Below are positions 30,930 to 38,791 of a stretch of DNA of 64,000 nt, piece after piece; position 1 is the first letter of the stretch; each line of letters starts with the position of its first letter. The DNA is taken from NCBI RefSeq assembly GCF_041200175.1, contig NZ_CP165727.1:4476501-4540500 (forward strand), written 5' to 3'. Origin of the DNA: Streptomyces sp. R33. GTDB lineage: Bacteria > Actinomycetota > Actinomycetes > Streptomycetales > Streptomycetaceae. Below the pieces are notes generated by a model. The model was given only the letters and a program-made list of their open reading frames with translations, did not search any database and had not been told where the DNA came from. The position numbers and the translations under genes are program-made.

Positions 30930-31304
30930 GTGCTGTCTCCCGAGAATCGGCTGAGGCGGCGCGAGGACTTCGCGAGCGCGGTACGTCGAGGCCGGCGGGC
31001 TGGTCGCCCGCTCCTCGTCGTCCACCTACGTACAAGCGGTGCAACGGACCCGCACGAGCCGGGGGAGATCGATCCCTCGACGCGTGCGGGTTTCGTCGTC
31101 AGCAAGGCCGTGGGTGGCGCCGTCGTCCGTAACCGGGTGAAGCGCCGTTTGCGCCATCTCGTCCGCGAGCGGCTGTCCCAGCTGCCCGCCGGTAGCCTGG
31201 TGGTGGTACGGGCATTGCCCGGCGCGGGTGATGCCGGTGTCGACGAACTGGCCCGGGACCTGGATGCCGCCCTGTCGCGGCTCCTGGGAGGCGTGGCTCG
31301 ATGA
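30930..31304 (+). CDS. rnpA: Ribonuclease P protein component
   Basis: 124 residues with the RNR motif (VVRNRVKRRLRHLVRE, about 67-82) and the start MLSPENRLRRREDFASAVRRG. It is the protein cofactor of RNase P, which matures tRNA 5' ends. It starts at GTG and its stop overlaps the yidD start (ATGA). Confidence 0.97.
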   Translation: MLSPENRLRRREDFASAVRRGRRAGRPLLVVHLRTSGATDPHEPGEIDPSTRAGFVVSKAVGGAVVRNRVKRRLRHLVRERLSQLPAGSLVVVRALPGAGDAGVDELARDLDAALSRLLGGVAR

Positions 31305-31582
31305 AGTACCCGCTGCTCGCATTGATCAAGCTGTACCAGTGGACGATCAGTCCGCTGCTCGGGCCGGTGTGCCGTTACTACCCCTCGTGCTCGCACTACG
31401 GGTTCACGGCCATCGACCGGCATGGTGCGGTGAAGGGGACGGTTCTGACCGGCTGGCGGATCCTGCGGTGCAATCCGTGGTCCGCTGGTGGAGTCGATCA
31501 TGTCCCACCCCGTAAACGCCCGCGTTGGCACGAGCAGCTGCGCAGTGCGTTGCGTAGATCTCGCAATGCTCAAGGAGCCTGA
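31301..31582 (+). CDS. yidD: Membrane protein insertion efficiency factor YidD
   Basis: 93 residues with the family core LYQWTISPLLGP, CRYYPSCSHYGFTAI and GGVDHVPP, including conserved cysteines. It assists YidC-dependent membrane insertion. It overlaps rnpA by 4 bases and precedes yidC by 3 bases. Confidence 0.97.
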   Translation: MKYPLLALIKLYQWTISPLLGPVCRYYPSCSHYGFTAIDRHGAVKGTVLTGWRILRCNPWSAGGVDHVPPRKRPRWHEQLRSALRRSRNAQGA

Positions 31583-31585
31583 TTA

Positions 31586-32689
31586 GTGGACACGATTGCC
31601 AGTCTGTTCAGCTTTATCACCACACCCGTCTCGTGGGTCATCGTCCAGTTCCACAGCCTGTACGGCGCCCTCTTCGGCCCGGACAGCGGCTGGGCCTGGG
31701 GCTTGTCCATCGTGTCCCTGGTGGTCTTGATCCGTATCTGCCTGATCCCGCTCTTCGTGAAGCAGATCAAGGCGACGCGCGGTATGCAGGCGCTCCAGCC
31801 GAAGATGAAGGCGATCCAGGAGCGCTACAAGAACGACAAGCAGCGCCAGTCCGAAGAGATGATGAAGCTGTACAAGGAGACGGGTACCAACCCGCTCTCC
31901 TCGTGCCTCCCCATCCTGGCGCAGTCCCCGTTCTTCTTCGCGCTCTACCACGTGCTCGCGAGCATCGCCAACGGCAAGACCATCGGCGTGATCAACGAGT
32001 CGCTGCTGGAGAGTGCCCGGCAGGCACACATCTTCGGTGCCCCGCTGGCGGCCAAGTTCACGGACAGCGAGGAGAAGGTCGCCGCGCTCGGCGCCTCCCT
32101 GACCGACGTCCGGATCGTGACCGCGGTCATGATCGTCCTGATGTCGCTGTCGCAGTTCTACACCCAGCGTCAGCTGATGCAGAAGAACGTCGACCTCTCG
32201 GTCAAGACGCCGTTCATGCAGCAGCAGAAGATGCTGATGTACATCTTCCCGCTGATCTTCGCGTTCATGGGCATCAACTTCCCCGTGGGTGTCCTCGTCT
32301 ACTGGCTGACCACGAACGTGTGGACCATGGGCCAGCAGATGTACGTGATCAACCAGAACCCGACGCCGGGCAGCAAGGCGCAGGACCAGTACCTGACCCG
32401 TCTGCTGAAGCACGTCACCACGCACGGCGACGTCAAGGGCCGGAGCAAGAAGAAGATCGTCGCGGCGATCGTGGCCAAGGGGCCGGACCGCAACGACAAC
32501 GAGCGCAAGTTCATCACGGCTCTCACGAAGCAGGGTCTGGCTGCCCAGGCGGACGGGTCTGTGATCAAGAGCGTCGAGGCCACGGCCGACTCGGACGCGG
32601 CGAGCGGTGGTGCCGCCAAGCGGCAACAGCCGAAGCGGCAGTCGAAGTCACAGCGTCAGACGCCCCCCAAGCCCTCTTCCAAGAAGTAA
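31586..32689 (+). CDS. yidC: Membrane protein insertase YidC
   Basis: 367 residues, five membrane segments, with QKMLMYIFPLIFAFMGINFPVGVLVYWLTTN as the conserved late hairpin and a highly basic C-terminal tail (KRQQPKRQSKSQRQTPPKPSSKK) that may contact the ribosome. It inserts and folds inner-membrane proteins with or without Sec. The start codon is a GTG with AAGGAG upstream. Confidence 0.98.
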   Translation: MDTIASLFSFITTPVSWVIVQFHSLYGALFGPDSGWAWGLSIVSLVVLIRICLIPLFVKQIKATRGMQALQPKMKAIQERYKNDKQRQSEEMMKLYKETGTNPLSSCLPILAQSPFFFALYHVLASIANGKTIGVINESLLESARQAHIFGAPLAAKFTDSEEKVAALGASLTDVRIVTAVMIVLMSLSQFYTQRQLMQKNVDLSVKTPFMQQQKMLMYIFPLIFAFMGINFPVGVLVYWLTTNVWTMGQQMYVINQNPTPGSKAQDQYLTRLLKHVTTHGDVKGRSKKKIVAAIVAKGPDRNDNERKFITALTKQGLAAQADGSVIKSVEATADSDAASGGAAKRQQPKRQSKSQRQTPPKPSSKK

Positions 32690-32704
32690 GAAGGAGTCCC
32701 TCCC

Positions 32705-33217
32705 GTGACGGAAGGCACCACCACCGCCGCCGCTGAGAGTGGCGACACCCTGACCCGCCTCGAGCAGGAGGGCGAGATCGCGGCCGACTACCTCGAGGGT
32801 CTGCTGGACATCGCCGACCTGGACGGGGACATCGACATGGACGTCGAGGCCGACCGGGCCGCGGTGTCGATCGTCAGTGACTCGGCCAGCCGTGACCTGC
32901 AGAAGCTCGTGGGCCGCGACGGTGAGGTCCTGGAGGCTCTGCAGGAGCTCACGCGCCTCGCCGTGCACCGGGAGACCGGAGACCGCAGCCGGCTGATGCT
33001 GGACATCGCCGGGTTCCGTGCGAAGAAGCGCGAGGAGCTGGCGGCACTGGGCGCCCAGGCGGCCGCGGACGTGAAGGCGTCCGGTGAACCGCTGAAGCTG
33101 GCGCCGATGACGCCCTTCGAGCGGAAGGTCGTCCACGACGCCGTGGCGGCTGCCGGTCTGAAGAGCGAGTCGGAGGGCGAGGAGCCGCAGCGCTTCGTCG
33201 TCGTGCTCCCGGCCTGA
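32705..33217 (+). CDS. jag: KH/R3H RNA-binding protein Jag (KhpB)
   Basis: 170 residues with an acidic start, a KH domain (about 45-95, including LVGRDGEVLEALQELTRLAVHR) and an R3H motif (PMTPFERKVVHDAV, about 138-151). It binds RNA and in other Gram-positives affects division and cell length. The N-terminal Jag domain of Firmicutes is absent, as in other actinobacteria. It is 15 bases after yidC and followed by a terminator. Confidence 0.95.
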   Translation: MTEGTTTAAAESGDTLTRLEQEGEIAADYLEGLLDIADLDGDIDMDVEADRAAVSIVSDSASRDLQKLVGRDGEVLEALQELTRLAVHRETGDRSRLMLDIAGFRAKKREELAALGAQAAADVKASGEPLKLAPMTPFERKVVHDAVAAAGLKSESEGEEPQRFVVVLPA

Positions 33218-33232
33218 TCGCAACCCTGACTG

Positions 33233-33265
33233 TTCGGCCCCGTCTGTGTCGCAGACGGGGCCGAA
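33233..33265 (+). terminator. Terminator after jag
   Basis: TTCGGCCCCGTCTG pairs perfectly with CAGACGGGGCCGAA around a 5-base loop, ending in GTTTG. Confidence 0.85.
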
Positions 33266-33355
33266 GTTTGTCAGCCTGGCAGTGCCCATCCGGGCGGGTA
33301 CCAGTTTCAAGCAGTGCGTTTTCAACGATCCATGCGGTACGGAAGGACGGTCCCC

Positions 33356-34075
33356 GTGACGGAGGCAGCAGCGGAGCTTCCCCCGGCGCCCGAAGAGGCG
33401 CGCGCGGTGTTCGGTGAGTTTTTCCCGGAAGCTGTGCGGTATGCGGAGCTGCTGGCGGACGCGGGGGTCAAGCGCGGCCTGATCGGCCCGCGTGAGGTGC
33501 CACGGCTGTGGGAGCGGCACCTGCTGAACTGCGCGGTGCTCTCGGAGGTGGTGCCCGAGGGCGTCACCGTGTGCGATGTCGGCTCGGGTGCCGGCCTGCC
33601 CGGTATCCCGTTGGCTCTGGTGCGGCGCGATCTGAAGATCACGCTGCTGGAGCCGCTGCTGCGGCGTACGACCTTCCTGCAGGAGGCCGTGGAGCTGCTG
33701 GGCCTGGACCATGTCACGGTGGTGCGTGGCAGGGCCGAGGAGGTCCTCGGCAAGGTGCAGCCGGTGCATGTGGTGACGGCGCGCGCCGTGGCTCCGCTGG
33801 ACCGGCTTGCGGGCTGGGGCGTGCCCCTGCTGCGCCCGTACGGGGAGATGCTGGCCCTGAAGGGCGACACCGCCGAGGAGGAGCTGGTGGCGGCGAAGGT
33901 CGCGCTGGCGAAGCTGGGTGTGGTGAAGACCTCGGTGCTGCACGTGGGCGAGGGTGTGGTGGATCCCATGTCGACGGTGGTCCGGGTCGAGGTCGGAGAA
34001 AGCCCCGGTGGGGTGAGGTTCGCGGCCAAGCGGGCTAAGGCCGCTCGCACCAGCCGGACCCGTCGGCGTCGCTGA
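33356..34075 (+). CDS. rsmG: 16S rRNA (guanine-527 N7)-methyltransferase
   Basis: 239 residues from the GTG at 33356, with GGAAGGACGG ahead; the frame opens 14 codons earlier without homology. SAM-binding motif VCDVGSGAGLPGIPLALVRRD and the ARAVAPL motif identify RsmG (GidB). It methylates G527 of 16S rRNA; loss gives low-level streptomycin resistance in Streptomyces. The C-terminal tail is strongly basic. parA follows after the parAB promoter region. Confidence 0.97.
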   Translation: MTEAAAELPPAPEEARAVFGEFFPEAVRYAELLADAGVKRGLIGPREVPRLWERHLLNCAVLSEVVPEGVTVCDVGSGAGLPGIPLALVRRDLKITLLEPLLRRTTFLQEAVELLGLDHVTVVRGRAEEVLGKVQPVHVVTARAVAPLDRLAGWGVPLLRPYGEMLALKGDTAEEELVAAKVALAKLGVVKTSVLHVGEGVVDPMSTVVRVEVGESPGGVRFAAKRAKAARTSRTRRRR

Positions 34076-34150
34076 TTTCGGGTGTGTTGAGCCCTATAGG
34101 TATGCATTTCGGAGTGTCGTAGCGGCCTGATGACTCCGTCCGGGCATCGT

Positions 34151-34164
34151 GTTTCACGTGAAAC
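34151..34164. other. parS site 1 (upstream of parA)
   Basis: A perfect GTTTCACGTGAAAC palindrome, the ParB binding site, in the rsmG-parA gap. Confidence 0.95.
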
Positions 34165-34247
34165 GTCGCTCTCTGCTGCACGGAATCATCAGCCGCGGCC
34201 GTGCGGCTGCGTCCCCCCGCCAACGCAAGAACGAAGGGGGGACGGAG

Positions 34248-34274
34248 TTGTCCACATCGGTGGATTCATCCACA
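34248..34274. promoter_or_regulatory. Two DnaA boxes upstream of parA
   Basis: TTGTCCACA (34248-34256, a perfect Streptomyces-type box) and TCATCCACA (34266-34274, one mismatch) lie on the same strand 18 bases apart. They sit between parS site 1 and the parA start. Confidence 0.55.
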
Positions 34275-34310
34275 GGAGTACGGGCCCCGCTGGTTCGCGA
34301 CCCCGATGCC

Positions 34311-35396
34311 ATGGCAGGCTCTGTTCATCGCGAGCCTGATGTCGAGGAGAGTGACACCGTGCGGTCCGACGCCAACCTCGCGGGGCCGATGGCCGATCCG
34401 GTCCCCGGTCCCCGCTCTGAATCGGCGCGCGAGGATGTTTCACGTGAAACATCCTCGCCCCTTGTAGACAACGACACACCCATCGGCCGTGCCGCCCAGC
34501 TGGCGGTCGAGGCGTTGGGGCGCGCCGGCGAAGGGCTGCCCCGCCCGGAGCAGACGCGGGTCATCGTGGTCGCCAACCAGAAGGGCGGCGTGGGCAAGAC
34601 CACGACGACCGTGAACCTGGCGGCCTCGCTGGCTCTGCACGGAGCGCGGGTCCTGGTGGTCGACCTCGACCCCCAGGGCAACGCCTCCACGGCGCTCGGT
34701 ATCGACCACCACGCGGATGTGCCCTCGATCTACGACGTACTCGTGGACAGCCGGCCGCTGCTGGAGGTCGTCCAGCCGGTGGTGGACGTGGAGGGGCTCT
34801 TCTGCGCTCCGGCCACGATCGACCTGGCGGGTGCGGAGATCGAGCTGGTGTCGCTGGTGGCCCGGGAGAGCCGGCTGCAGCGGGCCATCCAGGCGTACGA
34901 GCAGCCGCTCGACTACATCCTGATCGACTGCCCGCCCTCGCTGGGGCTGCTGACGGTGAACGCGCTGGTGGCCGGCGCCGAGGTGCTGATCCCGATCCAG
35001 TGCGAGTACTACGCGCTGGAGGGGTTGGGTCAGCTGCTGCGGAATGTCGACCTGGTGCGGGCCCACCTGAACCCCACGCTGCATGTCTCGACGATCCTGC
35101 TGACGATGTACGACGGCAGGACCCGGCTGGCTTCGCAGGTGGCGGAGGAGGTGCGCACCCACTTCGGCAAGGAGGTGCTGCGCACGAGCATCCCGCGGTC
35201 GGTGCGTATTTCCGAGGCGCCGAGCTACGGCCAGACCGTGCTCACCTACGATCCGGGTTCCAGCGGTTCTCTCTCCTACCTGGAAGCGGCGCGTGAGATC
35301 GCGCTGCGGGGGGCCGGAATTTCGTACGACGCCCAGCACGCCCATCTGGGCGCGGGCATGAACAGCACGCAGAGTGTGGCGGAGGGGATCCAGTGA
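34311..35396 (+). CDS. parA: Chromosome partitioning ATPase ParA
   Basis: 361 residues from the ATG at 34311. The deviant Walker A (NQKGGVGKTTTTVNLAASL) and DYILIDCPPSLGLL mark a ParA ATPase, which moves ParB-parS complexes and in Streptomyces organises chromosomes in sporulating hyphae. About 90 poorly conserved residues precede the ATPase fold. The start is uncertain: a GTG at 34359 has a better ribosome site (GAGGAGAG), and the frame is open back to 34149. parS site 2 lies inside the gene and encodes DVSRET. The stop overlaps parB. Confidence 0.95.
   Translation: MAGSVHREPDVEESDTVRSDANLAGPMADPVPGPRSESAREDVSRETSSPLVDNDTPIGRAAQLAVEALGRAGEGLPRPEQTRVIVVANQKGGVGKTTTTVNLAASLALHGARVLVVDLDPQGNASTALGIDHHADVPSIYDVLVDSRPLLEVVQPVVDVEGLFCAPATIDLAGAEIELVSLVARESRLQRAIQAYEQPLDYILIDCPPSLGLLTVNALVAGAEVLIPIQCEYYALEGLGQLLRNVDLVRAHLNPTLHVSTILLTMYDGRTRLASQVAEEVRTHFGKEVLRTSIPRSVRISEAPSYGQTVLTYDPGSSGSLSYLEAAREIALRGAGISYDAQHAHLGAGMNSTQSVAEGIQ
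34437..34450. other. parS site 2 (inside parA)
   Basis: Perfect GTTTCACGTGAAAC, flanked by T and A to make a 16-base palindrome; it encodes VSRET in the non-conserved N-terminal part of ParA. Confidence 0.95.
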
Positions 35397-36487
35397 GTGA
35401 GCGACGTAGAGGTCTGGGACGGGGGCTCGGTGCGCTGATCCCCGCAGCTCCGCAGGAGAAGACGCCGCCGGTGACCGGTGCCGGGTCGACGTCCCCGTCG
35501 GCGGTGCCGGTCATGACATCGGAGCGCGGAATCGCGGCGGCGAAGCTGGCTTCGCTGGCGCAGGCGGATGTTTCACGTGAAACATCGACGGTTGCGGTCG
35601 CAGTGGCGGATGAGCCGGCGGCATGGGAGCCGGAGGCCAATGTGGTCGCCGGGGCGACGTTCGCCGAGCTTCCGATGGATGCGATCACGCCGAACCCGCG
35701 GCAGCCCCGTGAGGTCTTCGACGAGGACGCGCTGGCGGAGCTCGTGACCTCCATCCAGGAGGTGGGTCTGCTGCAGCCGGTGGTGGTGCGGCAGTCGGCT
35801 CCGGGCCGCTACGAGCTCATCATGGGCGAGCGCCGTTGGCGGGCGTGCCGGGAGGCCGGGCTGGAGCGCATTCCGGCGATCATCCGCGCGACGGACGACG
35901 AGAAGCTGCTGCTGGACGCACTGCTCGAGAACCTGCACCGGGCGCAGCTGAACCCGCTGGAGGAGGCGGCTGCGTACGACCAGCTGCTCCAGGACTTCAA
36001 CTGCACGCATGACCAGCTGGCGGACCGGATCGGGCGCTCGCGCCCGCAGGTGTCGAACACGCTGCGTCTGCTGAAGCTGTCGCCGCCGGTGCAGCGCCGC
36101 GTGGCCGCGGGTGTGCTCTCCGCGGGACATGCGCGGGCACTGCTGTCGGTGGAGGAGTCCGAGGTCCAGGACCGTCTGGCACACCGCATCGTGGCCGAGG
36201 GCCTGTCGGTGCGCGCGGTCGAGGAGATCGTGTCGCTGATGGGCTCGGAGCCCTCCGGAGCCGTGAAGCCGAAGGGTCCGCGGGCGGGAGCCCGGGTGGC
36301 TCCGGCGCTCAGCGAGCTGGCGACGCGGCTGTCGGACCGGTTCGAGACCCGCGTGAAGGTGGATCTGGGCCAGAAGAAGGGGAAGATCACCGTCGAGTTC
36401 GCCTCGATGGAGGATCTGGAGCGGATTCTGGGGACGCTGGCACCGGGCGAGGGCCGGGTCCTGGAGCAGGGTCTGTCCGGGGAGTGA
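35393..36487 (+). CDS. parB: Chromosome partitioning protein ParB
   Basis: 364 residues. The CTP-binding N-terminal ParB domain has NPRQPREVF and the GERRWRA motif; a helix-turn-helix follows (THDQLADRIGRSRPQVSNTLRLLKL, about 200-225), then a C-terminal dimer domain. It loads at parS and spreads as a clamp. The GTG start overlaps the parA stop (GTGA). parS site 3 lies in its first 70 codons. A terminator follows. Confidence 0.98.
   Translation: MSERRRGLGRGLGALIPAAPQEKTPPVTGAGSTSPSAVPVMTSERGIAAAKLASLAQADVSRETSTVAVAVADEPAAWEPEANVVAGATFAELPMDAITPNPRQPREVFDEDALAELVTSIQEVGLLQPVVVRQSAPGRYELIMGERRWRACREAGLERIPAIIRATDDEKLLLDALLENLHRAQLNPLEEAAAYDQLLQDFNCTHDQLADRIGRSRPQVSNTLRLLKLSPPVQRRVAAGVLSAGHARALLSVEESEVQDRLAHRIVAEGLSVRAVEEIVSLMGSEPSGAVKPKGPRAGARVAPALSELATRLSDRFETRVKVDLGQKKGKITVEFASMEDLERILGTLAPGEGRVLEQGLSGE
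35570..35583. other. parS site 3 (inside parB)
   Basis: Perfect GTTTCACGTGAAAC within TGTTTCACGTGAAACA; it encodes DVSRETS in the linker before the conserved ParB domain. Confidence 0.95.
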
Positions 36488-36502
36488 GTCCCCGGCCGCC
36501 GA

Positions 36503-36542
36503 GGGGCGGGCCGTGCCGGTGCGAACCGGCGCGGTCCGCCCC
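36503..36542 (+). terminator. Terminator after parB
   Basis: An 18-base-pair stem (GGGGCGGGCCGTGCCGGT and partner, two wobble pairs) with a 4-base loop, then CTTTG. Confidence 0.8.
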
Positions 36543-36592
36543 TTTGCCTTGTAGCGGTTTCTCCTGATTCGGGCAGTGGATACGATGCGCTC

Positions 36593-37210
36593 ATGGGGCG
36601 TCGGTTGGTACCACTCACGCTGGACAACCTTCAGGACCTGCCCAGGCGTTGCCGGTCCTGTGTGTTCTGGGAGTTGGATCCGGTCAGCGGTGAGGCCGCC
36701 GTGAAGGCGGGTACACCGGCGCTGGAGAAGGAGGCGTGGATCTCCGCCGTCCTTCTGGATTGGGGTTCGTGCGGCCGCGTGGTCTACGTGGACGATGTCC
36801 CGGTGGGATTCGTGCTGTACGCGCCGCCTGCGTATGTACCGCGGGCCGCGTCCTTTCCGACGAGTCCGGTGTCGCCGGATGCGGTGCAGCTGATCACGGC
36901 GTGGATCATGCCGGGCTATCAGGGGCAGGGCCTGGGACGGGTGATGGTCCAGACAGTGGCCAAGGACCTGCTGCGGCGCGGGTTCAAGGCGATCGAGGCG
37001 TTCGGAGACGCGCGGTGGGAGGGCCCGGCGTGCCTGCTGCCTGCGGACCACTTGCTGGCCGTGGGCTTCAAGACGGTACGGCCGCATCCCGTGCATCCGC
37101 GGCTGAGGCTGGAGATGCGCTCGACGCTCTCGTGGAAGGAAGACGTGGAACTCGCGCTGGACCGGCTGCTCGGTGCGGCGCGGAAGGAGCCCGCGCTGCG
37201 TCCGCTGTGA
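36593..37210 (+). CDS. GNAT family N-acetyltransferase
   Basis: 205 residues starting MGRRLVPLTLDNLQDLP, with a CRSCVFWELDP segment typical of a Streptomyces GNAT subgroup and the acetyl-CoA loop IMPGYQGQGLGRVMVQTV (about 103-120). The substrate is unknown. It replaces cwlM, which lies between trx and par genes in Mycobacterium. It converges on trxA across a terminator. Confidence 0.9.
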   Translation: MGRRLVPLTLDNLQDLPRRCRSCVFWELDPVSGEAAVKAGTPALEKEAWISAVLLDWGSCGRVVYVDDVPVGFVLYAPPAYVPRAASFPTSPVSPDAVQLITAWIMPGYQGQGLGRVMVQTVAKDLLRRGFKAIEAFGDARWEGPACLLPADHLLAVGFKTVRPHPVHPRLRLEMRSTLSWKEDVELALDRLLGAARKEPALRPL

Positions 37211-37234
37211 CGGCCGGACGGCCTGTGATGTGCG

Positions 37235-37267
37235 AACGGGGCCGCCCCTTGCGGGGGCGGCCCCGTT
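37235..37267. terminator. Bidirectional terminator, GNAT gene / trxA
   Basis: AACGGGGCCGCCCC pairs perfectly with GGGGCGGCCCCGTT around a 5-base loop, between convergent genes. Confidence 0.85.
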
Positions 37268-37278
37268 TCACGTGGAAC
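37265..37278. other. Degenerate parS-like site
   Basis: GTTTCACGTGGAAC differs from parS by one base and starts in the last bases of the terminator. It may be a weak or decayed ParB site. Confidence 0.55.
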
Positions 37279-37311
37279 TCACCCGGCTGCCGCCGGGCGG
37301 AGCCCCGGCCG

Positions 37312-37653
37312 TCAGACGGCCTTGGCCTCGATGAACTCCCCGAGGTCGCGCAGGATGGCGGCCTTCGGCTTGGCACCGACGATGGTCTTGGCGACCTCGC
37401 CGCCCTTGTAGACGTTCAGCGTCGGGATGGACATGACGCCGTACTTGGCGGCGGTGGCCGGGTTCTCGTCGATGTTGAGCTTGACGATCTCGATCTGGTC
37501 GCCGTACTCGGCGGCGATGGCCTCGAGGGACGGCGCGATCTGGCGGCACGGGCCGCACCAGGCGGCCCAGAAGTCCACGAGGACGGGCTTGTCGCTGCCG
37601 AGGACCTCGGTGTCGAAGTCAGCGTCGGTCACGTTCTTGAGGGTGCCGGCCAC
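37312..37653 (-). CDS. trxA: Thioredoxin
   Basis: A 113-residue thioredoxin with the active site WAAWCGPCRQ (about 28-37) and cis-Pro loop SIPTLNVYKGG. It is a cytoplasmic disulfide reductant, reduced by TrxB encoded 53 bases upstream. It starts at GTG. In Streptomyces trxBA is induced by disulfide stress through SigR, consistent with the promoter at 38737. Confidence 0.97.
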   Translation of the reverse strand: MAGTLKNVTDADFDTEVLGSDKPVLVDFWAAWCGPCRQIAPSLEAIAAEYGDQIEIVKLNIDENPATAAKYGVMSIPTLNVYKGGEVAKTIVGAKPKAAILRDLGEFIEAKAV

Positions 37654-37706
37654 AGCGGCCTCCTATTTCTTCCTGCGGGGTGTGGGGTGGGGGGTGTGCG
37701 TGGGGG

Positions 37707-38666
37707 TCAGACCGTCGCGTGGGCCTTCTCGGCGTCCGCGAGGGCAGCGAGGAAGCGCTCGGCGTCGAGGGCCGCGGAGCAGCCGGTGCCCGCGGCGGTG
37801 ATGGCCTGGCGGTACGTGTGGTCCACGACGTCGCCGGCGCCGAACACGCCGGTGAGGTTGGTGCGCGTCGAGGGGGCGTCGACCTTGAGGTAGCCCTCCT
37901 CGTCGAGCTCGAGCTGGTCCTTGAACAGCTCGGTCCGCGGGTCGTGGCCGACGGCGATGAAGAGGCCCGTCACCGGGAGCTCGGAGGTCTCACCGGTCTT
38001 GGTGTTGCGCAGGGTGAGGCCGGAGAGCTTCTGCTCGCCGTGGATCACGGCGACCTCGCTGTCCCAGGCGAACTTGATCTTCGGGTCGGCGAACGCGCGG
38101 TCCTGCATGGCCTTCGAGGCACGCAGGCTGTCGCGGCGGTGCACGATGGTGACGGACTTGGCGAACCGGGAGAGGAAGGTCGCTTCCTCGATCGCGGTGT
38201 CGCCGCCGCCGACGACGGCGATGTCCTGGTCCTTGAAGAAGAACCCGTCGCAGGTTGCGCACCAGGAAACACCGCGGCCGGAGAGGGCGTCCTCGTTCGG
38301 CAGGCCGAGCTTGCGGTGCTGGGAGCCGGTGGTGACGATCACGGCCTTGGCGCGGTGCACGGTGCCGGCGGTGTCGGTGACGGTCTTGATCTCACCGGTG
38401 AGGTCCACGGACACGATGTCGTCGGGGACCAGCTCGGCGCCGAAGCGCTCGGCCTGGCCGCGCATGTTGTCCATGAGGTCCGGACCCATGATGCCGTCCT
38501 GGAAGCCGGGGAAGTTCTCGACCTCGGTGGTGTTCATCAGCGCACCACCGGCGGTGACGGCGCCTTCGAAGACCAGCGGCTTGAGCGAAGCGCGTGCGGT
38601 GTACAGGGCTGCCGTGTAACCGGCCGGCCCGGAACCGATGATGATCACGTTTCGTACGTCGCTCAC
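37707..38666 (-). CDS. trxB: Thioredoxin reductase
   Basis: 319 residues from the GTG at 38666 (MSDVRNVIIIGSGPAGYTAA), with GAGGAAAA ahead. It has the FAD site GSGPAGYTAALYTARA, redox CATCDGFFFK (about 140) and the NADPH loop GGGDTAIEEA. It passes electrons from NADPH to TrxA. An upstream in-frame GTG/ATG extension would overlap the SigR promoter and is rejected. Confidence 0.98.
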   Translation of the reverse strand: MSDVRNVIIIGSGPAGYTAALYTARASLKPLVFEGAVTAGGALMNTTEVENFPGFQDGIMGPDLMDNMRGQAERFGAELVPDDIVSVDLTGEIKTVTDTAGTVHRAKAVIVTTGSQHRKLGLPNEDALSGRGVSWCATCDGFFFKDQDIAVVGGGDTAIEEATFLSRFAKSVTIVHRRDSLRASKAMQDRAFADPKIKFAWDSEVAVIHGEQKLSGLTLRNTKTGETSELPVTGLFIAVGHDPRTELFKDQLELDEEGYLKVDAPSTRTNLTGVFGAGDVVDHTYRQAITAAGTGCSAALDAERFLAALADAEKAHATV

Positions 38667-38736
38667 GGGTTTTTTCCTCGTCTCTGTGGACTGCGCACTG
38701 CTTGCCGGGGGGCCGGTGTGGACTCTCACCCCACCC

Positions 38737-38763
38737 AACGGATCCTACGGCGCTTGCATTCCC
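38737..38763 (-). promoter_or_regulatory. SigR-type (oxidative stress) promoter of trxBA
   Basis: On the minus strand GGGAAT, exactly 18 bases, then GTT. This is the SigR consensus (GGGAAT-N18-GTT) and lies 71 bases before the trxB start. trxBp1 of S. coelicolor is a known SigR promoter at the same place. Confidence 0.85.
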
Positions 38764-38791
38764 GGCCCGCTCCCTCGCGGGCCCGAAGCTG

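Noticed and set aside
34149..34310. Extended ParA start beginning MFHVKRR.
   Set aside because: The first residues are simply a translation of the parS site, and no ribosome site precedes it; the ATG at 34311 or GTG at 34359 is more likely.
34353..34357. GACAC motif near the parA start as a WhiA site.
   Set aside because: A five-base motif occurs by chance many times in 64 kb; no second copy or conserved spacing supports it.
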